In this document: one piece after another, positions 12,171 to 24,223 of the stretch
Layout: each line of letters opens with the position of its first letter
Numbering within the stretch: position 1 is the stretch's first letter
From: Eurosta solidaginis
Lineage: Eukaryota; Arthropoda; Insecta; Diptera; Tephritidae
Assembly (NCBI RefSeq): GCF_040869045.1
Contig: NC_090319.1
Location: 362,655,739 to 362,719,738, forward strand
Length of the DNA: 64,000 nt
Reading direction: 5' to 3'
Notes under the pieces: model-generated
Database searches by the model: none
What the model was told of the DNA's origin: nothing
The model's input: only the letters and a program-made list of their open reading frames with translations
Program-made: the position numbers and the translations under genes

Positions 12171-12520
12171 TATTACTGCTATCAACCAGGTGTTTATTTC
12201 TCACAAAAACAGCTGCTGGTTTTGGTGGTACCACCTTGGAGACTTTTTTTTTCAACTCCACTTTAACACGATATCCAATGTAGAATATCAACTGGAGAAA
12301 TATGTTGGATATTCATTTCAGAACTGTACATTTCCCAAAGTCTCTCAAAGGTTGGATAATAATTTGATAATGATAAACAAATCGAGAACTCTAAATTTTA
12401 CAAGATTGTTCAAAGGTTGGATAGTGATTGGAGAATGAAGTTGGATATCAACTTGTGTACTATCTGGTTTAAGAGTAATTAAATAATGATGTTTGATATC
12501 ACCTCCGGAACTAGATATTA

Positions 12521-12994
12521 TGACGAATATTAGTAAAACTAAGTGATACTCACATCACTAATCTGATACTAAGTAAATAAAGCCACAGCAGCAATAAAGC
12601 AAGCTGCCAAACTTGTACATACATACAAGCAGCAGAGAGATACTCGCAAACGCATGTCATCATCAGCTACTACTTCGCTCATATATACACACGCATATGG
12701 TTACACACTACAAATACACGCGCTTATGGCTGGTGACCAGGTAGAATCCTCTAGAAAAAGAAACGTCTAGACATTTGGGTAGAGAGTATAAAAGCAGCAG
12801 AAGCTGAGTAGTCCGTAAGCAGTTTGATTTAAGCACGCTATTGGTTGCGAAGTATAAGTGTTATTGTACTTTCAAAGTAGTCTAATAAAGACCATTTTGC
12901 ATTATTGAATATTGGAGTTATTTACTCAACAATTTAGCGATACGAACGTTAGCAGAAGATTACAGATAAGCGGAATTTCACTAAATTCGTTACA
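12521..12994 (+). mobile_element. Solo LTR, TGACGAATAT...ATTCGTTACA family
   Basis: This is a diverged copy of the 554-bp LTR at 28536-29089. It begins TGACGAATATTAG and ends ATTCGTTACA (TG...CA form). It carries TATAAAAGCAGCAG (about 12788), a CAGTTTGATTTAAGC initiator-like stretch and AATAAAGACCATTTTGC as polyadenylation signal, in the order promoter then poly(A) expected of an LTR. No internal retroelement sequence flanks it, so recombination between two LTRs is the likely origin. The parent family is not identified. Confidence 0.7.
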
Positions 12995-14143
12995 ATATAT
13001 ATTTCGCTGGAGAATTTTTTGTTCATGTTTGTTGGGTAAACAAAATCCAGCTGTTATCGTATCTACAAAATTGTCTAGATAAGAAAAAAAACGAATATTG
13101 CCGCACATAAAAGCATACCTCAAAGGTGGCCATAAACTGTGGCTGAATAACTGCTCAGTAGTTTAACTGGATGTTAAACTTGACTAGAGTTTAAGCAAAC
13201 TTTTTTTAAGCTTAACTTAACCAACTACTGAGCCTTGGTAAGTTAAAAGAGAAAAAGTAATCAATACTTTTGGTTCGTTCGTTAAGGAAAATTCACCAAT
13301 CACAATCTATCATTTATGTACTTCAAAAATATGCGAAAACGCAATATTTACTGTAAGTACAGGGTCAACGCGCGAGGGCAGCAAAGTTTAATTCACAACT
13401 CACAGCGGCCAATTAGCAACACAAACAGTGCCTAATTAAGCATACCACGTCATGATTCATGAATGACGAATATTTATACGGACATTGTTCGTTAGGTGAA
13501 ATTCGCTCCATAACATAACAATAATATCACTTTTTAGCCTTTTGGCCCTGTCGGCGTTGTGTTACACAAACTGTGTTGACTTCATAGATATTACGCTTGT
13601 TGAGTGCAAATATGGGTCAATCATTATGCTGCGAACGTTAAAAAAAATATACATAAATAGAAATTTTATACATGTAGTAATAAATATGTGAACTCAAGTA
13701 CACATAGACTCAATTTACGCATAGTTTTACCAGAGATATAAAATACCTCTGATCTCTTGGCTAAAACTCAATGTATGAAATCATTCAATTTAGCTGTTGC
13801 CTCGTTATTAGTTTGTACTGACGCTTGAGTCGAGGTGCACGCACTCTTGGCAATGTCAGCAATCAAAGTATAAGATGTTATAAGCAACACGTAAGATAAG
13901 TATTGTTGTATCGGCCAGAGTTATATGTTTCTTTCTAAATGAGCTTTAAGCCTGCCCTCAAAGAAATGTGGTTGCAAAAAAACACTCTCGCTTAACCTCG
14001 ACAATTATAAAAAACACAATTTTTTTCGGGTCTTAATAAAAAGCTCTGTGTACTATGTTGAGTACGTAAGGAGTGTGATCTATACCATTTGAATTCACCA
14101 CTGTAACAAACTAATACAACTTCAATCACAAATAAAATAATAT
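12995..14143. other. Unrecognised sequence with one small inverted repeat
   Basis: No supported gene. GCTCAGTAGTTTAACT near 13154 and the inverse of GCTCAGTAGTTGG near 13225 face each other over about 60 bp and may be a MITE remnant. The rest is AT-rich and unassigned. Confidence 0.4.
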
Positions 14144-15948
14144 AACAAGTAAGAAGGCTAAGTTTGGGTGTAACCGAACAATACATACTCAGCTGAGAGC
14201 TTTGGAGACAAAATAAGGGAAAATGGACCTTGGGTAACCCTGGAATTTGTTTGTATGACATGGGTATCAAATGGAAGGTATTAAAGAGTATTTTAAAAGG
14301 GAATGGAGCATAGTTCTATAGGTGGAAACCATTTCGGGATATCGCCATAAAGGTGGGCCAGAGGTGACTCTAGAATGCGTTTGTACGATATGGGTACCAA
14401 ATGAAAGATGGTAATGAGTATTTTAAAAGGGAGTGATCCTTAGTTCTCTAGGTGGACGCCTTTTCGAGATATCGCCATAAAGGTGCACCAGGCGTAATTC
14501 TAGGATGTGTTTGTACGATATGAGTATCAAATTAAAGGTATTAATTAGGGTTTTAAGAGGGAGTGGCCCTTAGTTGTATATGTGAAGGCGTTTTCGAGAT
14601 ATCGACCAAAATGTAGACCAGGGTGACCCAGAACATTATCTGTTGGTTACCGCTAATTTATATATATATGTAATACCAGGAATAGTATTCCTGCCAAGAT
14701 TCCAAGGGCTTTTGATTTCGCCCTGCAGAACTTTTTCATTTTCTTCAACTTAATATGGCAGTTGTCACACCCATTTGGCACAGTTTTTTTCTAAAGTTAA
14801 ATTTTGCATCAATAAACCAATCCAATTACCATGTTTCATTACTTTTTTCACATTTGGTATAGAATTATAACATTTTTTTATTTTTCGTAATTTTCCATAT
14901 CGAAAAAGTGGGCGTGATCATAGTCGGATTTCGGCCATTTTTTATACCAATTTAAGTGAGTTGAGATAAGTTTAGTAAAAATAGATCGATTTTTGCGCAA
15001 GTTATCGTGTTAACGGCCGAGCGGAAGGACAGACGGTCGACTGTGTATAAAAACTGGCCGTGGCTTCAACCGATTTCGCCCATTTTCACAGAAAATATTT
15101 ATCATCATACAATCTATGCCCCTACCAAATTTCACAAGGATTGGTAAATTTTTATTCGACTTATGGCATTAAAAGTATTCTAGACAAATTAAATGAAAAA
15201 GGGCGTAGCCAAGCCCATTTTGAAATTTTCTTTTATTTTTGTATTTTGTTGCATCATATCATCACTGGAGTTGAATGTTGACATAATTTACTTATATCCT
15301 GTAAAGATATTCAATTTTTTGTTAAAATTTGAAATAAAAAAAAAATTTTGTTTTAAGTGGGCGTGTTCGTTATCCAATTTTGCTTATTTTTACTTAGCAC
15401 ACATATGGGAATAGGAGTAAGGTTCCTGCCTAATTTCATCATGATATCTTCAACGGCTGCCAAATTACAGCTTGCAAAACTTTTAAATTTCCTTCTTAAA
15501 GAAGTGGGCGGTACCACGCCCATTGTCCAAAATTTTACTAATTTTCTGTTCTGCGTCAGAAGGTCAATCTACCTACCAAGCTTCATCGCTTTATCCGTCT
15601 TTGGTAATGAATTATCGCACTTTTTTTTCGTTTTTCGAAATTTTCGATATCGAAAAAGTGGGCGTAGTTATTATCCGATTTCGTTCGTTTTAAATAACGA
15701 TCTGAGATGAGTACGCAGGAACCTACATACCAAATTTCATCAAGATATCGCAAAATTTACTCAAGTTATCGTGTTTACGGACGGACGAACAGACGGACGG
15801 ACGGACATTGCTAAATGAATTTCTTTTTTCGCCCAGATCATTTTGATATATAGAAGTCTATATCTATCTCGATTAGTTTATGCCGTTACGGATTACCGTT
15901 ATGCGAACAAAGTTAATATACTCTGTGAGCTCTGCTCAGCCGAGTATA
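14144..15948 (-). mobile_element. DINE-1/Helentron-like element, about 3 central units
   Basis: Same plan as 2771-4533. The plus strand starts AACAAGTAAGAAGGCTAAG with the hairpin next to it, followed by three 130-bp units (about 14230-14590), several GGGCGTGG phrases and a GGACGGACGGAC block near 15790, ending CTCAGCCGAGTATA. The 5' subterminal repeat has mutated (CAGCCGAG for CAACTGAG). Frames such as 15357-15710 recur in other copies with scattered stops and are not evidence of coding. A palindromic MITE begins within 5 bp of its end. Confidence 0.75.
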
Positions 15949-15952
15949 AAAA

Positions 15953-16320
15953 AATTTTAGTTAAACGGTTTTGTTGGAAACAATACTTACATTAAGTAAT
16001 AATAATACTAAAAGCTAGAAAATAATTAGTTGTTACTTAGGGCGTTTATCAGACAATTAAATAAAATCATTGGACGCGTCAACTTTCTATTGAGTGTCAT
16101 AACTAAGACAAACTGAACTTAATCAGGTTATGCTACGCCTCACATTTTTAGAAATTTCACGCGCCCAACGCTTTTATTTAATTGTCTATTCAACGCATAG
16201 ATTGATGAGGAATGTTACGATTATTAGCCTAGGACCTACCTAATTATTTTCTAGGTTTTAGTATTATTATTATTTAATGTAAGTATTGTTTTCAATAAAA
16301 CCGTTTAACTTAAATTTTTT
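15953..16320. mobile_element. Palindromic MITE, about 365 bp, long terminal inverted repeats
   Basis: The left arm TTAAACGGTTTTGTTGG, AACAATACTTACATTAA, AATAATAATACTAAAAGC is answered by its near-exact inverse at 16225-16315. A second paired block lies further in: ACAATTAAATAAAATCATTGG near 16053 against the inverse of CCAACGCTTTTATTTAATTGT near 16165. Arms are therefore about 100-130 bp with indels. There is no coding capacity. The structure fits a MITE of unknown superfamily; no clear target duplication was found. Confidence 0.75.
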
Positions 16321-16746
16321 ATTTTTTTTGCAAGTTTTTAGTCTTTATTTAACCGCCTATTATTTCACATTCTATTTAGTTCATTTAGTGACTCATTATT
16401 ACAAGGACTCTTTCCTGACAATTTATTACAATCTAAGTTCTCAATACATAACCCTTCCAAAAACTTTACTCGACTCGGCGCCACATATGTTTGTCCCTCC
16501 TCGAACTCCAAAGTATTTTGGTGTCACTTCTACCGGAATGTATGTAATATTTTTTCCAAATATGAGCCTCATCGGACCACAAATACGATTTTTTTAAATA
16601 TTTCGATCAATGCGCCACCTATCGTCGTTTTTTTATTATTGCATTGTCATCGGGTTCTGAACGATATTCCAAGTTTCAAGCTTGTAGCTTATCGGAAATT
16701 TACTTACATTTCAATTACAAAATTCTGTTCGCTACACAGAGTCAAA

Positions 16747-17640
16747 CTATTATTATTATTATTGCTAGGCTTGGAAGCACTGCGATCTTTGGGCAGATCT
16801 TTTGTGCATGACTTTTCAGCTTAATTTTGTATCTCTAGGCTTTTGATGTAGCTAAGTACCTTTTCAGGCCTTTTACTCCATATCACATAGGGACTAAGAG
16901 TCACACCACCTAGTTGGGAGAGTCTCTGCCTAGCCAGAGCGATCATTTACAGAGAATGTGAACCGGCGTTTTATCATCCAGCTCCCAGAAACGAAACATT
17001 TTGGGTATCGGATAGATTTAACATACTTAGGTGATATCGTAGACTACAGTGCCAGTGGCCGATACTTTCGTTGCTGGAAGTAAAACAGTTTGACCTGTCC
17101 TTGCCCTGGGCTGTCATTCCAACGACGTCTGAATTGTTTAGTTTCTCAGTTACTTATAGTTTCCCTGGTGTGTGCTTTTGTCTAATCTGCATGTTCATTA
17201 TCTTCATGTCCCTGATGTCCGCGAACCCATCCCAACAAAACCTTGTTTTTGGCTTCCAGGTTATTAAGGATTTCAGTGCAATCATCCACTAGCTTAGATC
17301 TAACTGTGTAGGATTGCAAGGCATGCAGGGCCGCCTGGCTGTCCGACATAATGTATATGCTCTTCTATGATGTTGAGCCTCTCCGCAGGCATTCTCTACT
17401 ACAGACTGCTATTGCGTGGATTTTCGCCTGAAATATGGTGTGGTAGCATCCCATTGGTATCGATTTCATGAAGTTCGGCGCATAGATGCCAGCTCTCTTT
17501 CTACCGTCACCGGATTTCGATCCATCCGTGAACCAAACCTCTGAGTTAGGGTTCATCATGTGTAGAGATTCCCTGTTTTCCAGTTGGGTCCTGTCGACAA
17601 TGGACACTTCAAAACTCCGTGAGATTCTGAGCACGCAGAG
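16747..17640 (-). pseudogene. I-clade-like LINE 3' end with RNase H domain and (TAA)n tail
   Basis: Minus-strand translation gives VWFTDGSKSGDG then GIYAPNFMKSIPMG, IFQAKIHAIAVCSRE, MSDSQAALHALQSYTV and LLGWVRGHQG, the order of a LINE-type RNase H. The catalytic Asp residues (TDGSK, SDSQ) remain, but the Glu expected in FQAE is Lys (FQAK), so it is probably inactive. Downstream follow a decayed tail with ALARQRLSQLGG, VIWSKRPEKVLSYIKSLE and a (TAA)n tract (16747-16764), typical of I-type elements. The best open frame is 17365-17634. Stops interrupt the rest, and the 5' part is absent. Confidence 0.75.
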
Positions 17641-18835
17641 TCAAACCAAATAAAACCGTTTAAAAATACCTGATCATATTTCGCGATTACCGGCTCACAG
17701 GTGAAAACAATAAAAAAATTTTGACCAAACAACTTTAAAACCTCAACACCCAAAAAAATTATGAAACTTAGAAAACTTTGTCCAACTAAATCCACAAATA
17801 AGCAAACTTGAATATAAATAACTAGCGCAATGCAAATGAAGGGTAAAGACGCACAAATATGCCATCTAATGGGCCACTATCCTAATGAGTTTAAATGTTA
17901 ATCAGTTAACTTCCGTAGGATAAGCGGGCCAGTTTTCCGAAGTAAATGCAACACAACAACTTTTAGCGATATGATGCCTGACTGCATTTGCAAATCGCTT
18001 AAGCTTATTTTAGTCAACTTTTGTCAGTTTTTAGCCGGGAAAAATATGTTGCCACACCGGAAGTTCATTTGGCTAGTGAGTATGAACCTTCAACAAGCAC
18101 ATTGCAATAGACAAATTTTCTCACAGCTATAGTAAATTAAAAGTAAAGAAGGGGTTTTGGTAAGACTTTGTTATGTTGTTAAAGCTCTCTAGGATCGATT
18201 CGGAGAAAATCTAACTAGATAGATAAGCAGGGGCAGCAAAGATAAGAGGCGTCTTGCCTCTCAAACAACCTGATGAAAGATGATCAAAACCGAAGAGCAG
18301 CGCTCAGTAAGTGATTGCAGTAAGTTGAAAGTAAGATCCGCTGTTGGTCTAATTACTCAAAGGAGATTATATGTATAGGCACTCTGTGAGAAATGAAACG
18401 AAGCAACAAGCTACAAAATTGAGTTCGTTGTCAAGAAACCCGAAATAAAAAACTACTACTACATGTGGGTCACCCCCACATGCCCATACTTCTAGGTTTG
18501 GAAATAAACTGCTTAATCCATGGCCTATACTGAATCTTATTAGCTCATCTGTTCAGATATTTCTGCTTGCTATTTTAAAATATACCCGAAAAGACAAAGT
18601 CCGTCACAATTTCAAACTTTTGGATGTAGCAAACAGCAACTTCGTTGCAAAGGCAGAAGACACTTTGCTTGATTATATGAGGTACTTTATCTTCTTCGCT
18701 ATAGCAGCCAGACCCAGTATTTAAACTTTCTTACCCGAACCAGAAAATGCGGACAAATATGTATTTATGAATGCTTTACTTCCGCTCTCCGGACCTTTGT
18801 CTCTAACATTTCGTAAAAGAAATATCTCTTAGGGC
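17641..18835. other. Unrecognised sequence
   Basis: No supported gene. The last 300 bp before 18840 may be a decayed continuation of the LINE fragment that follows, but no motif is readable. Confidence 0.35.
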
Positions 18836-18839
18836 GTCG

Positions 18840-19442
18840 ATATCTTCGAAGCCCAATCAGATTTTAACCGCCCTGGCACAACACTTTCATTGCGTTGACG
18901 GGATCACGAAATTTCAAAATTTTTTTTAAGATTTTGTATTCGAATTTCAGTATAAAATTGCTTCGATGTTCTTTGTAGTTTAGAAGGATTAAAAGTGTCT
19001 GGCTAATCCAAGCCACCTGGTTATCAATATATGTATAGTTTCTGCTGCTTTCTTCACGGCTATAATTTCCCCTTGAAAGGCACTACAGTGATCTGGTAGC
19101 CGGTATGATCTATCTATTTCTGTTACTTCAGTTAATTTGCAACCGTAGGTATACATGTGTATAGTATATTCGGCAATTTCTCTCTACGCCAATACTCCGG
19201 CTTTATTGTGGCTCCAGGATATTTTTTAAAGCTAAGGCCACAAAACATGTAGTCTTTCCGTCCTATATTAATAAAAGTAGTTTCTTGTGTGGCTGTCCAC
19301 CAAGCAAAGCCCATGTAAAAGTAAAGGCCCGACGTGCATTCAAGCATCCTTTTGAACGCATACAGTACCGCGTACATTGCCGCGGCTTTCTTCGCTCTCT
19401 CTTTCACATAAAGTTTCCAAGACAATTTGCTGTCTGGTATAA
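18840..19442 (-). pseudogene. Jockey/I-type LINE: RT C-terminus plus RNase H start, decayed
   Basis: Minus-strand reading from 19442 downward gives KYLGIIPDSKLSWKLYVKE and AKKAAAMYAVLYAFKRM (a common phrase just after the LINE RT domain), then AWWTATQETT. After frameshifts come EIDRSYRLPDHCSAFQGE and IIAVKKAAETI, matching the middle of a LINE RNase H. A SINE sits at its upstream edge, so the reading frame appears to start inside SINE sequence. It is non-functional. The clade is uncertain between Jockey and I. Confidence 0.6.
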
Positions 19443-19462
19443 TTCCCAGATATTTTGTACAT

Positions 19463-19808
19463 AAAAAAAAAATAAATAAATGTAAGGCGCGATAACCTCC
19501 GAGGATATCTAAGGCCGAGCTTCTCTTCCAATTTGCGTCGTGCTCCTCTTGATTTTCCCTACAAATTGGCCGGATGGGACCTACATATTTTATGCCGACT
19601 CCGAACGGCATCTGCAAGGCAGATGAATCTTCACTGAGAGCTTTTCATGGCAGAAATACACCCGGAGCGCTTGCCAAACACTGCCGAGGGGCGACCCCGC
19701 TTAGAAAAATTGTTACTCTAATTGAAAAACATTATTTCTAAAAATTTGGGTGCGACCCAGGGCATACGGTGTGGTAGACGGAGCACGCTACCATCACACC
19801 ACGGTGGC
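19463..19808 (-). repeat. tRNA-derived SINE, nested in a LINE fragment
   Basis: Reverse-orientation copy of the 11291 SINE. The tRNA-like head is at the 19808 end (GCCACCGTGGTGTGATGG on minus, then a box B altered to GGTCGCACCC), the body in between, and the ATTTATTT(T)n tail at 19463-19480. It abuts the RT peptide KYLGIIPD of the Jockey/I fragment, so the SINE inserted after the LINE. Confidence 0.8.
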
Positions 19809-19867
19809 ATACATATTTACCAATAAAAAATAATAAATAATAATAAAATATTTACCAATAAAAACAT

Positions 19868-20150
19868 AAAACGGGCGCTGAAGGATTAACTTCGGAGCTA
19901 TGCAAATACGACGGCGAGGATTTGGTAAGGCGCATCAGCTTCTTTGCAAAACGTGGTCGGGCAAGACCATGCCTGACGTTCAGAATATAAGTGTTTTTTT
20001 TTTCGTCCATAAGAAAGGGGATCCTGCAAACTGCGCCTCCTAATATCAGACACCGTGAATTGGCTAAACGGACCGTATCCTTACCCTTCAGACCCGTTAA
20101 ACCGACCATCGACCAGATTTTCGTTATGCACCACCATTTCCTTGTTATGC
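19868..20150 (+). pseudogene. RTE-like LINE reverse-transcriptase scrap
   Basis: Plus-strand peptides GLTSELCKYDGEDLVRRIS, then HKKGDPANCAS and finally FRPVKPTIDQIFVMHH correspond to the finger-to-palm region of RTE-type RT. The equivalent GFRPGKNIIDQ is present in 9940-11035. Frames change between the peptides and several expected residues are deleted. It is a pseudogene fragment pointing opposite to the neighbouring LINE. Confidence 0.65.
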
Positions 20151-21400
20151 GAAAGATAATGCTCCAGCCAATAAAGTAGTCTTATCAGAACGTACCTATG
20201 GAAGCAGAGGAAATTGATTTTTTTCTGTCTAGAGGTCAAGCTGCCATAAAGATATGAGTCATTAACCAAGTGTCTGGTTGGACAAAGCCACTATGGAAAA
20301 TACATGGCAATAAGACTAGTGTCTTCTTATATCTTGACGAAGACCATATATGAATATCAGTTTTTATAAAATGACGAAAGACAGGTCTATTTTTCTGCAA
20401 AAATTTTGGACGATATCTGTTAAAGCCACCATGACTTAAGTTTTATAATAGACCTACGATCCTGCTTCAGTTGGAAGTAAGCATTGACGAAATTTCAACT
20501 TTTATAAAATTACAAAGGTCTGGCCGTCGCGGGCTCTTACTCTATAACGAGGCAGTCCCTGCTTAATTCATAAAAAGGTAGGTACTTAAATCGGGCGCGC
20601 ACGTCGAATCCAATGTAAGTTAATAGGAAAGCGAGATAAAATTTCACTTTTCTTGGAGTATGTAAGAAAGCCGTTTCCAAACTAAATTCTCCACCTCCAT
20701 CGTTTTTTTTCATATGAACATTACCATTTTACTTCTCTTGTTATGTTAATAGTCTCACGCCAAATAATAACATCCCTGTGTTTTTCATAAATCTACAACA
20801 CTCTAACCAGTCGGCTTGGGTATTTGAACGAAGTTAGACGAACAAAGATATAGTTGAACATATAGTTGATTATAATAATATATGTATAAATCCGGTGTAC
20901 TTAAAGTTACTTGGACATCCTCACGTAAGTAATAACGCTCATATCAAGAGAGCGACGGTAAAATACTGTGTGCAACGTATAGGTTAAATGCCATCTTGGG
21001 TCAATAGTTTTAGAATATTTCAAATACATATGTTCCATTTCCCTATTAAGGAGCTCATACCCCTTATCAACAGCCCTTTATCTCCGCCAGATATCGTACC
21101 GCGCAGTGCAAAGTTTGCAACCGGGAGCAAATTAAATTAATACTTTCATATTTTCCGTTGTCCTTGCTAATTTTGTGCCGAGCTTTTACAGTTAATTTCA
21201 GCTTCCGTTGTTAAAGGCAACAACAAAAGTAAGCAACAAATAATTTTCCAAAAAAAAATAAATACCAAAACCTGGCTGTACCAGGTCAACGCGTTGGGAC
21301 CTTCAAACCAACTGCTACTTTACATCCGATAACCAGATTTTACCACAGATTGTAGCAATGTGGTTTTTACTGCAACCAACAGTTGGTGTGATTTCGTTTT
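20151..21400. other. Unrecognised sequence
   Basis: No supported gene or named repeat. A phrase close to TTTTATAAAATGACGAAAG recurs loosely near 20360 and 20500, suggesting an old short duplication. Confidence 0.4.
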
Positions 21401-24223
21401 TATACTCAGTTGAGCAGAGCTCACAGAGTATATTAAGTTTGATTTGATAACGGTTGGTTGTACATATATAAAGGAATCGAGATAGATATAGACTTCCATA
21501 TATCAAAATAATCAGGATCGAAAAAAAATTTGATTGAGCCATGTCCGTCCGTCCGTCCGTCCGTCCGTTAACACGATAACTTGAGTACATTTTGAGGTAT
21601 CTTGATGAAATTTGGTATGTAGATTCCTGAGCACTCATTTCAGATCACTGTTTAAAATGGACGATATCGGACTATAACCACGCCCACTTTTTCGATATCG
21701 AAAATTTCGAAAAAACGAAAAAGTGCGACAATTCATTACAAAAGACCGATAAAGCGACGAAACTTGGTAGATGAGTTGAGCTTATGACGCAAAATAGAAA
21801 ATTTGTAAAATTTTTGACAATGGGCGTGGCACCGCCCACTTTTAAAAGAAGGTAATTTAAAACTTTTGCAAACTGTAATTTGGCAGTCGTTGAAGATATC
21901 ATGATGAAATTTGGCAGGAACGTTACTCTTATTACTATATGTACGCTCAATCAAAATTAGCAAAATCGGAGAAGGACCACGCCCACTTTTAAAAAAAAAA
22001 ATTTTTTTAAGTAAAATTTTAACAAAAAATTTAATATCTTTACAGTATATAAGTAAATTATGTCAAGATTCAACTCCAGTAATGATATGGTGCAACAAAA
22101 TACACAAATAAAAGAAAATTTAAAAATGGGCGTGGCTCCGCCCTTTTTCATTTAATTTGTCTAGGATACTTTTAACGCCATAAGTCGAACAAAAATTAAC
22201 CAATCCTTTTGAAATTTGGTAGGGGCATAGATTTTATGGCGTTAACTGTTTTCTGTGAAAATGGGCGAAATCGGTTGATGTCACGCCCATTTTTTATACA
22301 CAGTCGTCCGTCTGTCCTTCCGCATGGCCGTTAACACGATAACTTGAGCAAAAATCGATATATCTTTCCTAAACTCAGTTCACGTACTTATCTGAACTCA
22401 CCTTATCTTGGTATGAAAAATGAACGAAATCCGACTATGACCACGCCCACTTTTTCGATATCGAAAATTACGAAAAATTAAAAAAATGCCATAATTCTAT
22501 ACCAAATACGAAAAAAGGGATGAAATATGGTAAGGTAATTGGATTGTTTTATTGACGCGAAATATAACTTTAGAAAAAACTTTATAAAATGGTTGTGACA
22601 CCTACCATATTAAGTAGAAGAAAATGAAAAATTTCTGCAGGACGAAATAAAAAACCCTTAAAATCTTGGCAGGTATTACATATATAAATAAAGTAGCGGT
22701 ATCCACCAGATGATGTTCTGGGTCACCCTGGTCCACATTTTGGTCGATATCTGGAAAACGCCTTCACATATACAACTACCACCACTCCCTTTTAAAACTC
22801 TCATTAATACCTTTAATTTGATACCCATATCGTACAAACTCATTCTAGAGTCACCCCTGGTCCACCTTTATGGCGATATTTCGAAAAGGCGAACACCTAT
22901 AGAACGAAGGCCCACTCCCTTTTAAAAAGACTCATTAACACCTTTCATTTGATACTCATATCGTACAAACAAAGTCTAGAGTCACCCCTGGTCCAGAAAG
23001 GCCCACTCCCTCTTAAAGTATTCATTAACTCCTTTCTTTTGATACCCATATTGCACAAACGAATTCTAGAGTCACCCCTGGCCCACCTTTATGGCGATAT
23101 CTCGAAACGGCGTTCACCTATGGAACTAAGGATTACTCCCTTTTAAAATACTCATTAACACCTTTCATTTGATACCCATATCGTACAAACGCATTCTAGA
23201 ATCACACCTGGTCCATCTTTATGGCGATATCTCGAAAAGGCGTCCACCTATAGAACTGAGGCCCAATCCCTCTTAAAATACTCATTAACTCCTTTTGTTT
23301 GATACCCATATTGCACAAACGAATTCTAGAGTCACCCCTGGTCCACCTTTATGGCGATATCTTGAAAAGGGGTCCACCTATAGAACTAAGCCCCACGCCC
23401 TTTTAAAATAATCATTAACACCTTTCATTTGATACCCATATCATACAAAAAAATTCTAAAGTCACCCCTGGTCCACCTTTATGGCCTTATCTCGAAAAGG
23501 CGAACACCTATAAAACGAAGGCCCACTCCCTTTTAAAAATACTCATTAACACCTTTGATTTGATACCCATATCGTACAAACAAAGCCTAGAGTCACCCCT
23601 AGTCCACCTTTATTGCGATACCACGAAAATGCGTCCACCTATAGAACTAAGGCCCAATCCCTCTTAAAATACTCATTAACTCCTTTCGTTTGATACCCAT
23701 ATTGCACAAATGAATTCTAGAGTCACCCCTGGCCCACCTTTATGGCGATATCTCGAAACGGCGTCCACCTATAGAACTAAGGCCCTCTCCCTTTTAAAAT
23801 ACTCATTAACACCTTTCGTTTGATGCCCATATTGTGCAAACAAATTCTAGGGTCACCCCTGGTCCACCTTTATGGCCATATCTCGAAACGGCGTCCACCT
23901 ATGGAACTAAGGATTACTCCCTTTTAAAATGCTCATTAACATCTCTCATTTGATACCCATATCGTACAAACGCATTCTAGAGTCAACCCTGATCCACCTT
24001 TATGGCTATATCCATAAATGGCGTCCACCTATAGAACTATGGCCCACTCCCTCATAAAATACTCTTTAATGCCTTTCATTTGATACACATGTCATACAAA
24101 CACATTCCAGGTTTTTCCTCGGTTCATTTTCCTACATGGTTATTTTCCCTTATGTTGTCACCATAGCTCTCAACTGAGTATGTAATGTTCGGTTACACCC
24201 GAACTTAACCTTCCTTACTTGTT
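21401..24223 (+). mobile_element. DINE-1/Helentron-like element with 11 central tandem units
   Basis: Complete copy in plus orientation. The 5' end is TATACTCAGTTGAGCAGAGC, with subterminal repeat ATACTCAGTTGAG (21402-21414). A (GTCC)n block lies near 21543-21568, GCCCACTTTTTCGATATCG phrases follow, and the central array spans 22795-24130. The inverse subterminal repeat CTCAACTGAGTAT is at 24169-24181, and the hairpin GTTCGG-TTACAC-CCGAAC at 24187-24204. The terminus is CTTACTTGTT. It is 2.8 kb against about 1.8 kb for copies with 3 units. No Rep/helicase protein is encoded, so movement would need a partner. Confidence 0.8.
22795..24130 (+). repeat. Central ~130-bp tandem array of the DINE element, 11 units
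   Basis: Units are recognised by GATACCCATATNGNACAAAC, at about 22822, 22949, 23041, 23170, 23301, 23430, 23562, 23691, 23822, 23951 and 24081. Spacing is 127-132 bp except one of about 92 bp, where a deletion joins CTGGTCCAG directly to AAAGGCCCACTCCC (22990-23005). Two unit types alternate, one with ATATCGTACAAAC and one with ATATTGCACAAACGAATTC. The same shortened unit occurs in the copy at 37317-41155. Confidence 0.85.

Noticed and set aside
19132..19617. 161-codon frame as one protein
   Set aside because: Its first part is translated from SINE sequence and only the remainder is LINE-derived. The fusion is created by nested insertion.
22795..24130. CRISPR-like regular repeats
   Set aside because: The whole 130-bp unit repeats with no unique spacers. 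It is the central tandem array of a DINE-like element in a eukaryotic genome.
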